64,000 nucleotides of DNA. It comes from FEN-1279 sp964501535. Lineage in GTDB: Bacteria > Bacteroidota > Ignavibacteria > Tepidaquicellales > Tepidaquicellaceae. The notes beneath the pieces are model-generated. The model was given only the letters and a program-made list of their open reading frames with translations. It had not been told where the DNA came from and did no database searches. This document shows, piece after piece, positions 9,090-17,089 of the stretch (position 1 is the stretch's first letter; each line of letters opens with the position of its first letter). The position numbers and the translations under genes were made by a program. The DNA lies in NCBI GenBank assembly GCA_964501535.1, contig CAZCSV010000005.1, positions 62,001 to 126,000 of the forward strand, written 5' to 3'.

Positions 9090-10307
9090 TTAACGTTTTC
9101 CAGCGAGATAAACAAGGTTATCCAAACTCTTCAGAGCATTCGAATCTTTCAGATTAGAAATCGTTTCTATTAACATTTGAGATGTCTTTTGCAGTTCACC
9201 TAAAACCTTTTCATCAGGCAATTTAATGCTATTAATTTCAGAGCCAATTTTGTGAATTGCATCCATATTAGTTTTTAAAGTGGATGAATACTCAGACGTC
9301 TTTTGAACAAGTGACGCCACATTCGTTAATGTATTCAGCGAATTATTGATTTGTTTTACCAATTCAGGGTCGAATACTTTAATTGTGCTTAGTTCTGCAA
9401 TTGTACTTTTCAGAGTTGCGATGCTCTTTACAAATTGTTCATTAACAGCATGCGATGATTTAATAATGTTGAGTATTTCTTCAGCATCGGTTTTAGAGAT
9501 TTGTTTTACACCGCCCGTGGTAGCGAGGCTGGAAATAAGTTCTCTGTTAGCTTCTTTCAGACCGTCGAGCAAAATTTCCTGATTAGCACTTTGATTATAG
9601 AAATCATACTCTGTTTCAAATTTGTTGATTTCTTCTGTTATTGCCTGGAACTGCAAGCCCTGAACTTCGAACACCGAGCCGAACAATTTTCCGATTGCGA
9701 GTATTAAAATTGATTTAACTTCAAATGGAACAGAAAATCCCAAGAATATGGTATTGCCTTCTTTGATTGAAATTAAGAGGATGGCAGCACCAAGTAATGG
9801 CATTGCAGTTGCAATTGCATCTACAAGTCCGCTGTAGCTTTCTATTATTCTTGCGATAATGTCTTCAGCCGGACCTTTTGTTGCAATTTGCTTTTTCAGG
9901 CTTCTGTTTGATAAATAAGCAAATAAGATAAATAAGATGTATGCAGCAAACGGGAGCCACCAGAACCTTATTGGTTCAACAGACTGATTTGTCAATTGAG
10001 CTCCTGGAAAAATGAAGCTTGCAAAATTAGTTGCCACACGGCCAAGGAAGGGAACATAAGCTACATCAACAACTATTGAAAGCAAAAGAAGTAAAAATGA
10101 AGGTAATGCCGAACGCAGAACATCTATAGACCCTTCACGGTCTATTTGTTTTAAGTGTTGTTTAACGATATACGAGTTTATCTGAATCAGTTCCGAGTGA
10201 TTTTCTTTAACCGTTCTAATCCTTCCCTGAATTTGTTCGTCAGTCAATTGTGTAACACCTTCAGTAACGGTTTTACTGAATGTTTTAAATGTTGGTTTTT
10301 CTGCCAT
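9090..10307 (-). CDS. Multi-span membrane protein with MotA/ExbB/GldL-like features and long coiled coil
   Basis: The 405-residue protein has no cleaved signal. Hydrophobic segments lie at about 66-88, 114-133, 164-181 and 194-213. The third, AIATAMPLLGAAILL, resembles the A-x-x-P-x-L-G core of the MotA/TolQ/ExbB proton-channel family. From residue 220 to the end the protein is hydrophilic and helical with long coiled-coil stretches, as in GldL, whose cytoplasmic tail is also helical. It starts a three-gene minus-strand unit driven by its own promoter (10358-10386). The set suggests a proton-driven trans-envelope complex. Direct homology to GldL or ExbB is not demonstrable by eye. Confidence 0.55.
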   Translation of the reverse strand: MAEKPTFKTFSKTVTEGVTQLTDEQIQGRIRTVKENHSELIQINSYIVKQHLKQIDREGSIDVLRSALPSFLLLLLSIVVDVAYVPFLGRVATNFASFIFPGAQLTNQSVEPIRFWWLPFAAYILFILFAYLSNRSLKKQIATKGPAEDIIARIIESYSGLVDAIATAMPLLGAAILLISIKEGNTIFLGFSVPFEVKSILILAIGKLFGSVFEVQGLQFQAITEEINKFETEYDFYNQSANQEILLDGLKEANRELISSLATTGGVKQISKTDAEEILNIIKSSHAVNEQFVKSIATLKSTIAELSTIKVFDPELVKQINNSLNTLTNVASLVQKTSEYSSTLKTNMDAIHKIGSEINSIKLPDEKVLGELQKTSQMLIETISNLKDSNALKSLDNLVYLAGKR

Positions 10308-10357
10308 ATTTGTTGTATTTAAAATTTATAAGAGTTTAAAATACTACACTTTAGGTA

Positions 10358-10386
10358 AATTTATCCAAAGTAAATTAATAAGTCAA
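10358..10386 (-). promoter_or_regulatory. Sigma70-like promoter for the 9090-10307 gene
   Basis: Reading the minus strand, TTGACT (10386-10381) is followed after 17 bp by TAAATT (10363-10358). It lies about 50 bp upstream of the ATG at 10307 and downstream of the phoH stop, so the envelope cluster can be transcribed independently. Confidence 0.55.
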
Positions 10387-10419
10387 TCTAATAAATTATT
10401 TATTAAAAAAAACTGTATT

Positions 10420-11397
10420 TTATATTCCATTATATCTTTCATAGGCATCGATAATGTTTTTGACAAGCCTATGTCTGACCACGTCGTTTTTGTTAAAATA
10501 CACGAATTCGATATCCTGTATGCCCTTCAGCACGTTTTGAATTTGAACCAATCCCGAATGTTCTTTTCCCGGCAAATCAATCTGTGTAATATCGCCTGTA
10601 ACGATGGCTTTTGAATTCGGACCCAGGCGAGTAAGGAACATTTTCATCTGTACATTAGTTGCATTTTGTGCTTCGTCCAAAATTACGAAAGAATTATTAA
10701 GAGTTCTACCCCTCATATAGGCGAGAGGAACAATTTCGATTATATTTTTTTCCATATAATTTTTCAATTTTTCCATAGGTATCATATCTTCGAGGGCATC
10801 ATACAGAGGTTTCAGGTACGGGTCAATTTTTTCTGACAGGTCTCCTGGAAGGAACCCCAGGCTTTCGCCAGCTTCGACAGCGGGTCTTGAGAGTACCACT
10901 TTATTTATTTGTTTATTCTTCAGAGCGGAAACAGCAAAGGCTACTGCCAGGTATGTCTTGCCCGTTCCCGCGGGTCCTATTGCGAAAACGATATCGTTAT
11001 CCTTGATTTTCTTTGCGTATTCAAACTGCGTTTCAGTTTTAGGTTTGATGAAATTATTTTTCTTATACAGAATTATACTGTCAATTTCCGAATCGTTTAT
11101 TCCGAAATTATTTTTAAAAGCGGAATCCGGATAATTGTCGTCGGTCAATTCGAGAACGAGTTTTATATCATTTTTATTAATTTTTCCCTGTCTTCCCTGA
11201 AGAAAGAAAAGCTCCTTAAATATTTTTTCAAGGACAAGAACTTCTTTTTCTTCACCTTTAAGTATGATTGATTCGCCTCTGACAATTACGGTTGAATCGA
11301 AATGCTCTCTTAATTCGTTAATATTTTCTTCGTTTACGCCGGTAAGGTTGAGAATATCAGAACTTTTTATTTGAATTACTTTTTCCGTATGAATCAA
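10420..11397 (-). CDS. phoH: PhoH-family P-loop ATPase (YbeZ-like)
   Basis: The 325-residue protein is a PhoH-like NTPase. It has an N-terminal small domain resembling KH folds (about 1-90), Walker A GPAGTGKT (141-148) and Walker B FVILDEAQN (237-245), with the family hallmarks SRPAVEAGESLGFLPGDL and GDITQIDLPG. In many bacteria PhoH sits beside ybeY (rRNA maturation endonuclease), but ybeY is not next to it here. The likely role is RNA metabolism or ribosome maturation. The gene is preceded by the terminator of the LysM gene at 11411, so it needs its own promoter in the roughly 90-bp gap. Confidence 0.92.
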   Translation of the reverse strand: MIHTEKVIQIKSSDILNLTGVNEENINELREHFDSTVIVRGESIILKGEEKEVLVLEKIFKELFFLQGRQGKINKNDIKLVLELTDDNYPDSAFKNNFGINDSEIDSIILYKKNNFIKPKTETQFEYAKKIKDNDIVFAIGPAGTGKTYLAVAFAVSALKNKQINKVVLSRPAVEAGESLGFLPGDLSEKIDPYLKPLYDALEDMIPMEKLKNYMEKNIIEIVPLAYMRGRTLNNSFVILDEAQNATNVQMKMFLTRLGPNSKAIVTGDITQIDLPGKEHSGLVQIQNVLKGIQDIEFVYFNKNDVVRHRLVKNIIDAYERYNGI

Positions 11398-11410
11398 TTT
11401 ATTTTAAAAA

Positions 11411-11442
11411 AAAGCCTTTATACAGGGATGTATAAAGGCTTT
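11411..11442 (-). terminator. Intrinsic terminator after the LysM gene
   Basis: Stem AAAGCCTTTATA (11411-11422) / TATAAAGGCTTT (11431-11442) with an 8-nt loop. On the minus strand it is followed by an eight-base U run, which fits termination of the gene ending at 11489. Confidence 0.88.
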
Positions 11443-11488
11443 TACTATTTTAATATTTAATTCTTGTATGCCAAGAATCAAAAATTAT

Positions 11489-12364
11489 TTATTTCTTTGG
11501 TTCTTCTTTCTTCACGTCTTTCTTCACGTCTTTTTTCTCGTCTTTCTTCACGTCTTTCTTCACGTCTTTTTTCTCGTCTTTCTTCACGTCTTTCTTTACA
11601 TCACCTTCTTCTTTTTTCACAACTTTTTTGTGATACCATCTTTTATATTTTTTGGCTTTGTCCAAAGCTGCTTTTTCGAGTTCTTTTGTCAAAGCCGGGA
11701 CTTTCAAGACCTGTCCTGGATAGATTAAGTTGGGGTTCTTTATGGTTTTTGGAACTTTAGGAGGTGCTGAAACAACGCCTTTTTCGTTAGCTTCCCAAAG
11801 AACGGGCCACATTTTCGGATTGTTGTAGATTTCTTTCTTTGCTGCAATCTTGTACAGGCAGTCGCCTTTTACAACAGTATATCCTGCCGGTGTAACGACA
11901 ACCGGACCCCATTTTGCTATATCGTTACCTAATTTTTTATATCTTGCTTCAAAATCGGGATGACATCTTAAGTTCGATTTTCCCAATTCGGCATACATTT
12001 TCTCTGCATCTTCTTTCTTACCTTCTTTATTCTTTACTATTGTTTCCAATTTTCCAAGATTTGTTTTGAAGGCATCATATTTATCTTTTCCACCGCAAGC
12101 CGCCCAATATGCATCTTCGGCTTTTTTTACATCGGCTTTCTTTGTTTCTAAGGTTTTTGCAAGAGCGTCTTTATCTTTTTGAAGCTCTTCAACTTTACCG
12201 GTTAATTCTGTTTTCTTGGCTGTGTATTCATCAATTTGCCTTTGCCATTCTTCCATAGTCATTTCTTCTTCCTGTGGAGTTTCTTCGTCTTGAGCGAATG
12301 CAAATTTGCTACCAATTGCCAAGGAGAGTACCAGTAAAACTAATAATAATTTATGGAATTTCAT
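11489..12364 (-). CDS. Secreted LysM-domain protein with coiled coil and lysine-rich tail
   Basis: The 291-residue product has a signal peptide (1-24, cleavage near FAFA-Q), an acidic segment, a coiled coil (about 35-125) and one LysM domain (about 161-223: GYTVVKGDCLYKIA, then NLIYPGQVLKVP) that should bind peptidoglycan. Two cysteines (90 and 134) flank the end of the coiled coil and could form a disulfide. The last ~40 residues are a repetitive VKKDEKKD tail encoded by 12-nt repeats at 11506-11605, a site prone to slippage. A good Shine-Dalgarno (AAGGAGA) precedes the ATG, unlike most genes here. It follows the small lipoprotein gene by 61 bp and probably shares its promoter; both suit an abundant structural envelope role. 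Confidence 0.85.
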   Translation of the reverse strand: MKFHKLLLVLLVLSLAIGSKFAFAQDEETPQEEEMTMEEWQRQIDEYTAKKTELTGKVEELQKDKDALAKTLETKKADVKKAEDAYWAACGGKDKYDAFKTNLGKLETIVKNKEGKKEDAEKMYAELGKSNLRCHPDFEARYKKLGNDIAKWGPVVVTPAGYTVVKGDCLYKIAAKKEIYNNPKMWPVLWEANEKGVVSAPPKVPKTIKNPNLIYPGQVLKVPALTKELEKAALDKAKKYKRWYHKKVVKKEEGDVKKDVKKDEKKDVKKDVKKDEKKDVKKDVKKEEPKK

Positions 12365-12425
12365 TTATTAAAATCTCCTTTTAAAATTTTTTTTAAAGTT
12401 TTTTAAAATCGTTTTTTAGAACAAA

Positions 12426-12680
12426 TTATTTGCAGTTTTTCACTGCATCGGCCAATTTATTGAAGTTCTTAATTGACTCGTCTTGTTTTGCAATTTGTTT
12501 TTGCAAATCAGCTTTTTCGCTTTCCAGCTTGCTAACATCGCTTTGAAGTTTTTCAACTTCAGCTTTTAAATCAGCTAATTCTTTTAACTGTTCTTCATCT
12601 GGTCCGCCACCGCAGCCGACTAACCCGGCAAAGAATGCGATAGTCAGAAAAGTTATGAACATTTTTTTTAATTTTGCCAT
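12426..12680 (-). CDS. Small coiled-coil lipoprotein (Lpp-like)
   Basis: The 84-residue product has a lipoprotein signal with lipobox LVGC (lipidated Cys23), followed by Gly-Gly-Gly-Pro. From about residue 30 to 75 it is a continuous heptad coiled coil (LKAEVEKLQSDVSKLESEKADL). The size and design recall Braun lipoprotein, but the C-terminal residue pattern VKNCK is not the canonical YRK, so peptidoglycan attachment is only possible. An AGGAGG Shine-Dalgarno lies at 12687-12692, 6 nt before the ATG, and a near-consensus promoter lies upstream, so high expression is expected. The partner gene downstream carries a peptidoglycan-binding LysM domain, which supports an envelope-tethering role. Confidence 0.85.
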   Translation of the reverse strand: MAKLKKMFITFLTIAFFAGLVGCGGGPDEEQLKELADLKAEVEKLQSDVSKLESEKADLQKQIAKQDESIKNFNKLADAVKNCK

Positions 12681-12739
12681 TTAATACCTCCTGTATTTTT
12701 TTTGGCGTTGTTTATAAATAAGTTTATTAATACGATACA

Positions 12740-12768
12740 AATATAAACTATTTATTTTGTCTTGTCAA
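12740..12768 (-). promoter_or_regulatory. Near-consensus sigma70 promoter for the lipoprotein-LysM unit
   Basis: On the minus strand TTGACA (12768-12763) and TATATT (12745-12740) are separated by exactly 17 bp; the -10 continues as TATATTTG, which also matches the Bacteroidetes TAnnTTTG. The predicted start of transcription gives a leader of roughly 50 nt. From 12769 to 12958 I see no gene or clear structure. Confidence 0.8.
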
Positions 12769-12958
12769 GTCATAATTCTAAAAAAGTAGACATTAAAAAG
12801 CCTTAAAACAAAATAAAAATGAAGATTTTCAGATTAATTCTAAAAAAATGGACTGGGGTATAATAAGTAAAATTACACTTTTTGATTTGAGAGATTCAAT
12901 ATTAATATAAATCACTATAGCACAAGAATGATGCTATGCAATAAAGGTTGATTGAATA

Positions 12959-14524
12959 TCATTCCCACTCTATGGTAGCGGGGGGTTTTGAGCTTATATC
13001 GTATACCACTCTGTTTACACCTTTAACAGTATTGATTATTTTATTTGAAATGTATGTCAGGAAATCCTTCTCGAAGTGATAATAATCAGCTGTCATACCG
13101 TCCACGGATGTGACGGCTCTGAGAGCGATTACATTTTCATAGCTTCTCTCATCTCCCATGACTCCTACAGTTTGCACGGGAAGCAGAACGGCGAATGCCT
13201 GCCATATTTTATTGTACAGTTTAAATTTTATCAGACTATTTATAAAAATCTCATCAACCTCTTTAAGCAGTTCGGTTTTTTCTTTTGTTATATCGCTTAT
13301 TATTCTCACAGCGAGTCCCGGTCCGGGAAAAGGATGTCTGTTAATGAAGTAACCCGGCAATCCCAGTTTTTTCCCGATAATTCTGACCTCATCTTTAAAC
13401 AGTTCCCTCAACGGTTCAATTAATTTTAAATTCATTTTTTTTGGCAAGCCGCCCACGTTGTGATGGGATTTAATAGTAACGGATGGTCCTTTGAAGGAAA
13501 CCGATTCGATAACGTCCGGATATAGAGTCCCCTGCACGAGATATTTTGCCCCTTTTATCTTTCCGGCTTCTTTTTCCAGAATCTCGATGAATGTCTTGCC
13601 GATAATTTTTCTTTTCTTTTCCGGGTCGACGACTTTTTTTAACCGGCTTAAAAATATTTTCGAAGCATCTACAAATTTTAAATTGAATTTGAAATTCTTT
13701 TTAAATAACCTGATAACGTTTTCGCTTTCGTTTTTTCTCATCAATCCGTTGTCGATATGTATACATGTTAATTTTTTGCCGATTGCTTTATTCATCAGCA
13801 TTGCGGCCACCGAGGAATCAACGCCTCCGCTCAAAGCGCAAATAACCGTGCTGTCGCCTGTTTTCTCCTTTATCTCTTTTATTTTAGTATCGATAAAAGA
13901 TTTTGCCTCGAAGAGATTTTTCACTTTACAGATTTTATATATAAAATTATTCAAGATATTTTTTCCGTAATCGGTGTGATGTACTTCCGGGTGGAACTGC
14001 AATCCGTAGACGCCGAGTTTTTTATTCTCATAACTGCTTATGATACCGTTTTTACTTTTCGATGTAACGGTGAAATCACCGGGAAGGATATTTATCGAGT
14101 CACCGTGGCTCATCCACACCCTTAAATCTTTTTTTAAATTGCCGAACAGTTCGGATTTTTTAGCTGTCTTTATTAAGGTATGGCCATATTCCCGTGACTT
14201 TGCTTTATGGATTACTCCGCCGAAATATTTTGCCATTAAATGGAAACCGTAGCATATTCCCAGTACAGGTATATTTTTTTCTTTAATAAAATTCAGGTTT
14301 TCTTCCGACAGAGACGGCGAATTTTTTTCAAGGACACTTGCCGGGCCGCCCGATAAAATTATGCCTTTGAGATTTACGCTTTTATTTGCAGTTATTATTT
14401 TGTTCACGTCTTCGTGGAAAGGGTGAATTTCACAATACACGTTACTTTCGCGGATTTTTCTTGCGATAAGTTGCGTATACTGCGAGCCGAAGTCGAGTAT
14501 TAAAATGAAATCAAATTTTTTCAA
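12959..14524 (-). CDS. guaA: GMP synthase (glutamine-hydrolysing)
   Basis: GuaA converts XMP, ATP and glutamine to GMP. The 521-residue protein has an N-terminal class I amidotransferase domain with nucleophile Cys91 in GICYGFH and the His178/Glu180 pair in LQFHPEVHH, then an ATP pyrophosphatase domain with P-loop LSGGVDSS (231-238), and a dimerisation domain ending in the canonical KPPATIEWE. All catalytic residues are present and the length is normal. The ATG overlaps the 3' end of the upstream BadF-type kinase by 4 bp, so the two are translationally coupled. The pairing of a sugar-kinase-like gene with guaA has no obvious metabolic logic. Confidence 0.97.
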   Translation of the reverse strand: MKKFDFILILDFGSQYTQLIARKIRESNVYCEIHPFHEDVNKIITANKSVNLKGIILSGGPASVLEKNSPSLSEENLNFIKEKNIPVLGICYGFHLMAKYFGGVIHKAKSREYGHTLIKTAKKSELFGNLKKDLRVWMSHGDSINILPGDFTVTSKSKNGIISSYENKKLGVYGLQFHPEVHHTDYGKNILNNFIYKICKVKNLFEAKSFIDTKIKEIKEKTGDSTVICALSGGVDSSVAAMLMNKAIGKKLTCIHIDNGLMRKNESENVIRLFKKNFKFNLKFVDASKIFLSRLKKVVDPEKKRKIIGKTFIEILEKEAGKIKGAKYLVQGTLYPDVIESVSFKGPSVTIKSHHNVGGLPKKMNLKLIEPLRELFKDEVRIIGKKLGLPGYFINRHPFPGPGLAVRIISDITKEKTELLKEVDEIFINSLIKFKLYNKIWQAFAVLLPVQTVGVMGDERSYENVIALRAVTSVDGMTADYYHFEKDFLTYISNKIINTVKGVNRVVYDISSKPPATIEWE

Positions 14525-15438
14525 TTTTTACAGAATTTATTTTTAGCCAAAAACACGGCTCCCTCAGCGGCAGTGTGTTTTTTATTTGTTAAAATTATAT
14601 TTCCGAAATTACTTTTTAATTTATTCTTTAGTTTTTCGGACAGAGCGTTTTTATTTTCAAGGATGCTTCCGGAAAAAGCCACTTTAATTTTCTTTTTCAA
14701 TTTTATTGTCGAGAAAAATACTTCGAAATGATATAAGAGTTCATCGACCGCCTTATTGATTATTTTTTTTGCGTCCTTGTCATTTTTGTCCGCGTATTCG
14801 AGGACTAAGGGAACGAGTTTCTGCAAATCGAAATTATCCCGATAAATAATATTAAGAATATTCTTCCTGTTTATTGAATATTTCCTTTCGATTGCCCGGG
14901 ACAACCTGCTTAATTTAACATTTCTGTCATATTCAACGGCAAGATTTTTTATAGCACTTTTTCCGATATCGTAGCCGCTGCCGTAATCACCGATTATTTT
15001 TCCCCAGCCGCCTATTCTGACAAATTTATTATTTATCAGACCGAAGAGTATAGAGCCGGTTCCGCATATTAGTATTAAGCCGTCATTTCCACCGAAAGCT
15101 CCGTATAGAGCAATTGATGAGTCGGAATCGATTAATATATTTTTAAAGCCAAGCAATTTTGACAGATGCATTTGCAATTCTTTCTTCACATTTTGTTCTC
15201 TCACGCCTGCAAGTCCGATGCAAATTCCCCTGCAGTTGAAAAGATTTAATTTTTTTTTATATACAGCGTCTGCAATAATGTTTTGTAAATGTGCCAGCAG
15301 TTTTTCTTTCCCGGATACAGAATAATGAACGGCATTATATGATTTTCCGATTACGAAATTATTTTCCGAGTCAGTTATGAGCAATTCGGATTTTGTTCCG
15401 CCTGAGTCTATACCAATGAAGAAAGTATTTTTGTCCAT
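14521..15438 (-). CDS. BadF/BadG/BcrA/BcrD-family ATPase, N-acetylglucosamine-kinase-like
   Basis: The 305-residue protein has the ASKHA fold. The phosphate-1 motif is GIDSGGTKSELLITD (residues 9-23), a central ILICGTGSILFG gives the phosphate-2/adenosine-side loop, and GGWGKIIGDYGSGYDIG follows, as in eukaryotic-type N-acetylglucosamine kinases and related BadF-family proteins. No Fe-S cysteine pair of the CoA-dehydratase activators is seen, so a sugar or amino-sugar kinase, for example for recycled GlcNAc, is more likely than a dehydratase activator. It is the first gene of a two-gene unit with guaA. Substrate cannot be assigned from the sequence. Confidence 0.8.
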   Translation of the reverse strand: MDKNTFFIGIDSGGTKSELLITDSENNFVIGKSYNAVHYSVSGKEKLLAHLQNIIADAVYKKKLNLFNCRGICIGLAGVREQNVKKELQMHLSKLLGFKNILIDSDSSIALYGAFGGNDGLILICGTGSILFGLINNKFVRIGGWGKIIGDYGSGYDIGKSAIKNLAVEYDRNVKLSRLSRAIERKYSINRKNILNIIYRDNFDLQKLVPLVLEYADKNDKDAKKIINKAVDELLYHFEVFFSTIKLKKKIKVAFSGSILENKNALSEKLKNKLKSNFGNIILTNKKHTAAEGAVFLAKNKFCKN

Positions 15439-15649
15439 TTAAAAAATTAATAATTTTAAAGGAAAGTAAAAACTTATTAAATAATAATAAAAAATAAGTC
15501 ATTAAAGATATGTACGGGTTAATTAGGGATGTTCTTTTAGTGCATCGGAGCACGATATATTAATTTGAAAGATGGGGTTGATTTTTACGTATTTTCGCAA
15601 AAAACTTGAAATTTTATAATTTTTTAAAACTGATTTTAAAAAAAATAAC

Positions 15650-15678
15650 TTGCAATTGTTATTCATTGCATTTATATT
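15650..15678 (+). promoter_or_regulatory. Promoter for the 15701 gene
   Basis: TTGCAA (15650-15655), 17 bp, TATATT (15673-15678). The predicted transcript starts near 15685, so translation must begin at ATG 15701 rather than at the upstream in-frame TTG 15650, which falls in the -35 box. Confidence 0.6.
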
Positions 15679-15700
15679 TAGGCAATTGAAAATGGTAATT

Positions 15701-16120
15701 ATGAAAAAATCTGTACTATTTGCTTATATTATTATCATATTAACCACCTTTTCGGGGATGCTCCTTGCGGGTTTGACACTGCAGTATTTCATGGCTAAGA
15801 CCAACGGGGAAGGTATACTTGTCGAATGGAAAACCGGTGATGAAGCCGGGACTGTGAGATTTGATATTGAAAGGAGTGCTGCAAATCCGGATAATTTCAT
15901 ATTCATAAAATCGATTAGTGCTACGGGCAATAATTCATATTATTCATATCAGGATAACGGAGTTAATTTAAAAGGCAGCGAGAGTTCTTCAATATATTTT
16001 TACAGATTAAAATGTTATCAGCCGAACGGAAGTTATACATATTCCAACTCAATATCGGTTGTACATGCAATATCGGGGATAAAGACCACCTGGGGAAGCA
16101 TCAAAGCTATATTTAGATAA
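15701..16120 (+). CDS. Small exported protein with FN3-like fold preceding a WGSIK tail
   Basis: The 139-residue product has an N-terminal hydrophobic signal (residues 1-24) and one beta-sandwich domain with the pattern common in proteins ahead of T9SS sorting domains: GILVEWKTGDEAG, FDIERS, YYSYQDNG, YFYRLKCYQPNGSYTYSN. It has no T9SS sorting domain; instead it ends in ISGIKTTWGSIKAIFR, a basic aromatic tail whose shape suggests an export, anchoring or interaction signal. I do not know a function. The start is fixed by the promoter at 15650-15678. It stands alone; a long inverted repeat separates it from the next gene. Confidence 0.65.
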   Translation: MKKSVLFAYIIIILTTFSGMLLAGLTLQYFMAKTNGEGILVEWKTGDEAGTVRFDIERSAANPDNFIFIKSISATGNNSYYSYQDNGVNLKGSESSSIYFYRLKCYQPNGSYTYSNSISVVHAISGIKTTWGSIKAIFR

Positions 16121-16143
16121 GGTTTAGTTAAGTATTATTATTG

Positions 16144-16204
16144 AAAACTTCTGAAAACTGTTACCTCTTGAAAATATACATGCGTAAGAATTTTCAGAAG
16201 TTTT
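16144..16204. repeat. 14-bp inverted repeat with 33-nt loop
   Basis: AAAACTTCTGAAAA (16144-16157) is perfectly complementary to TTTTCAGAAGTTTT (16191-16204). It lies between the stop at 16120 and the start at 16232. It could terminate the upstream transcript or form a structured leader for the membrane-protein genes; the following sequence is A-rich rather than a clean T run. Confidence 0.7.
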
Positions 16205-16231
16205 TAAATAAATAAAAAAAGGAAAAATAAT

Positions 16232-16606
16232 ATGGCTGAGAGTACAAGAGTTATCAATATCCCTCCAGAAGAGATAGAAGCCGGAAAAACGATGGCATTC
16301 GTATCTTATTTAAGCGTAATAGTAGGATTACCGCTATTTATCATACCGCTTGTTGTAGAAGACATGAAAAAAAATAAATTTACCATGTATCATACCGAGC
16401 AGGCAATAGTATTATATATAGTATCCCTGATAGGATGGGTAACGGGAACTATCGGTTCTTTCGTTTGTATCGGAGCTATTTTATATTTAATAGTTCTGCT
16501 TGCCTGGATATTCGGAATTATAGGAATAATTAATTCTTTTGGCGGCAAGGTTGTACCTGTACCGTTATTTGGTCAGTTTGGTGAAAAATTTAATCTTGTG
16601 AAATAA
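16232..16606 (+). CDS. DUF4870-like small membrane protein
   Basis: The 124-residue protein starts with a short soluble segment (MAESTRVINIPPEEIEAGK), followed by a first hydrophobic segment (about 21-42), the conserved-looking NKFTMYHTEQAIVLY stretch, and two further membrane helices (about 66-85 and 88-106). The H-T/A-EQA motif after the first helix is characteristic of the DUF4870/Tic20-like small membrane proteins. Function is unknown. A purine-rich GGAAAAA lies 8-10 nt before the ATG. It is followed after 58 bp by another small membrane protein. Confidence 0.75.
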   Translation: MAESTRVINIPPEEIEAGKTMAFVSYLSVIVGLPLFIIPLVVEDMKKNKFTMYHTEQAIVLYIVSLIGWVTGTIGSFVCIGAILYLIVLLAWIFGIIGIINSFGGKVVPVPLFGQFGEKFNLVK

Positions 16607-16664
16607 AAATTTCAAATTCAGTTCTTAATAAAAAATAATTATTAATTTAAAAGCAGGAGTAAAT

Positions 16665-17087
16665 ATGTTATTATCAATTTTATTTTTCTTGTTTCAGAGT
16701 GACGAAGAAATCTCAGGCGGTGCTGCTGCTATAATGGGAATTATTATGTTTTTGATATACGCTGCGGTAATTATAGTGATGATTGCTTCGATGTGGAAGA
16801 TCTTTGTAAAAGCCGGGAAACCGGGTTGGGCAGCAATAATACCGATTTACAATTTAATAGTTCTGCTGGAAGTAGTTGGAAGACCAATGTGGTGGATTTT
16901 GATTTACATAATTTGTTCACCGATTGCCGCAATTGTTGTTTCTCTCGACCTGGCAAAATCATTCGGCAAGGATATCGGATTCGGAATCGGATTGATAATT
17001 CTTCCGATTGTATTCATGCCGATGCTTGGTTTCGGTTCTGCAACATACGTAGGTCCTTCTGCTGCACAAAATAAACCACAAGCATAA
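16665..17087 (+). CDS. DUF5684-like small membrane protein
   Basis: The 140-residue protein has four predicted membrane helices and the family-like phrase FVKAGKPGWAAIIPIYNLIVLLE around residues 46-68, in which KAGKPGW...IP.YN is typical of DUF5684 proteins, some of which are fused to or neighbour signal peptidase. The C-terminus ends in a soluble GPSAAQNKPQA tail. A Shine-Dalgarno-like GCAGGAG precedes the ATG. The downstream DUF2752-type gene starts 2 nt after the stop codon, so the two are probably co-translated. Function unknown. Confidence 0.75.
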   Translation: MLLSILFFLFQSDEEISGGAAAIMGIIMFLIYAAVIIVMIASMWKIFVKAGKPGWAAIIPIYNLIVLLEVVGRPMWWILIYIICSPIAAIVVSLDLAKSFGKDIGFGIGLIILPIVFMPMLGFGSATYVGPSAAQNKPQA

Positions 17088-17089
17088 AT

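Noticed and set aside
15540..15553. GTGC-ATCGGA-GCAC hairpin upstream of the 15701 gene
   Set aside because: Only a 4-bp stem; too weak to call a functional element without other copies.
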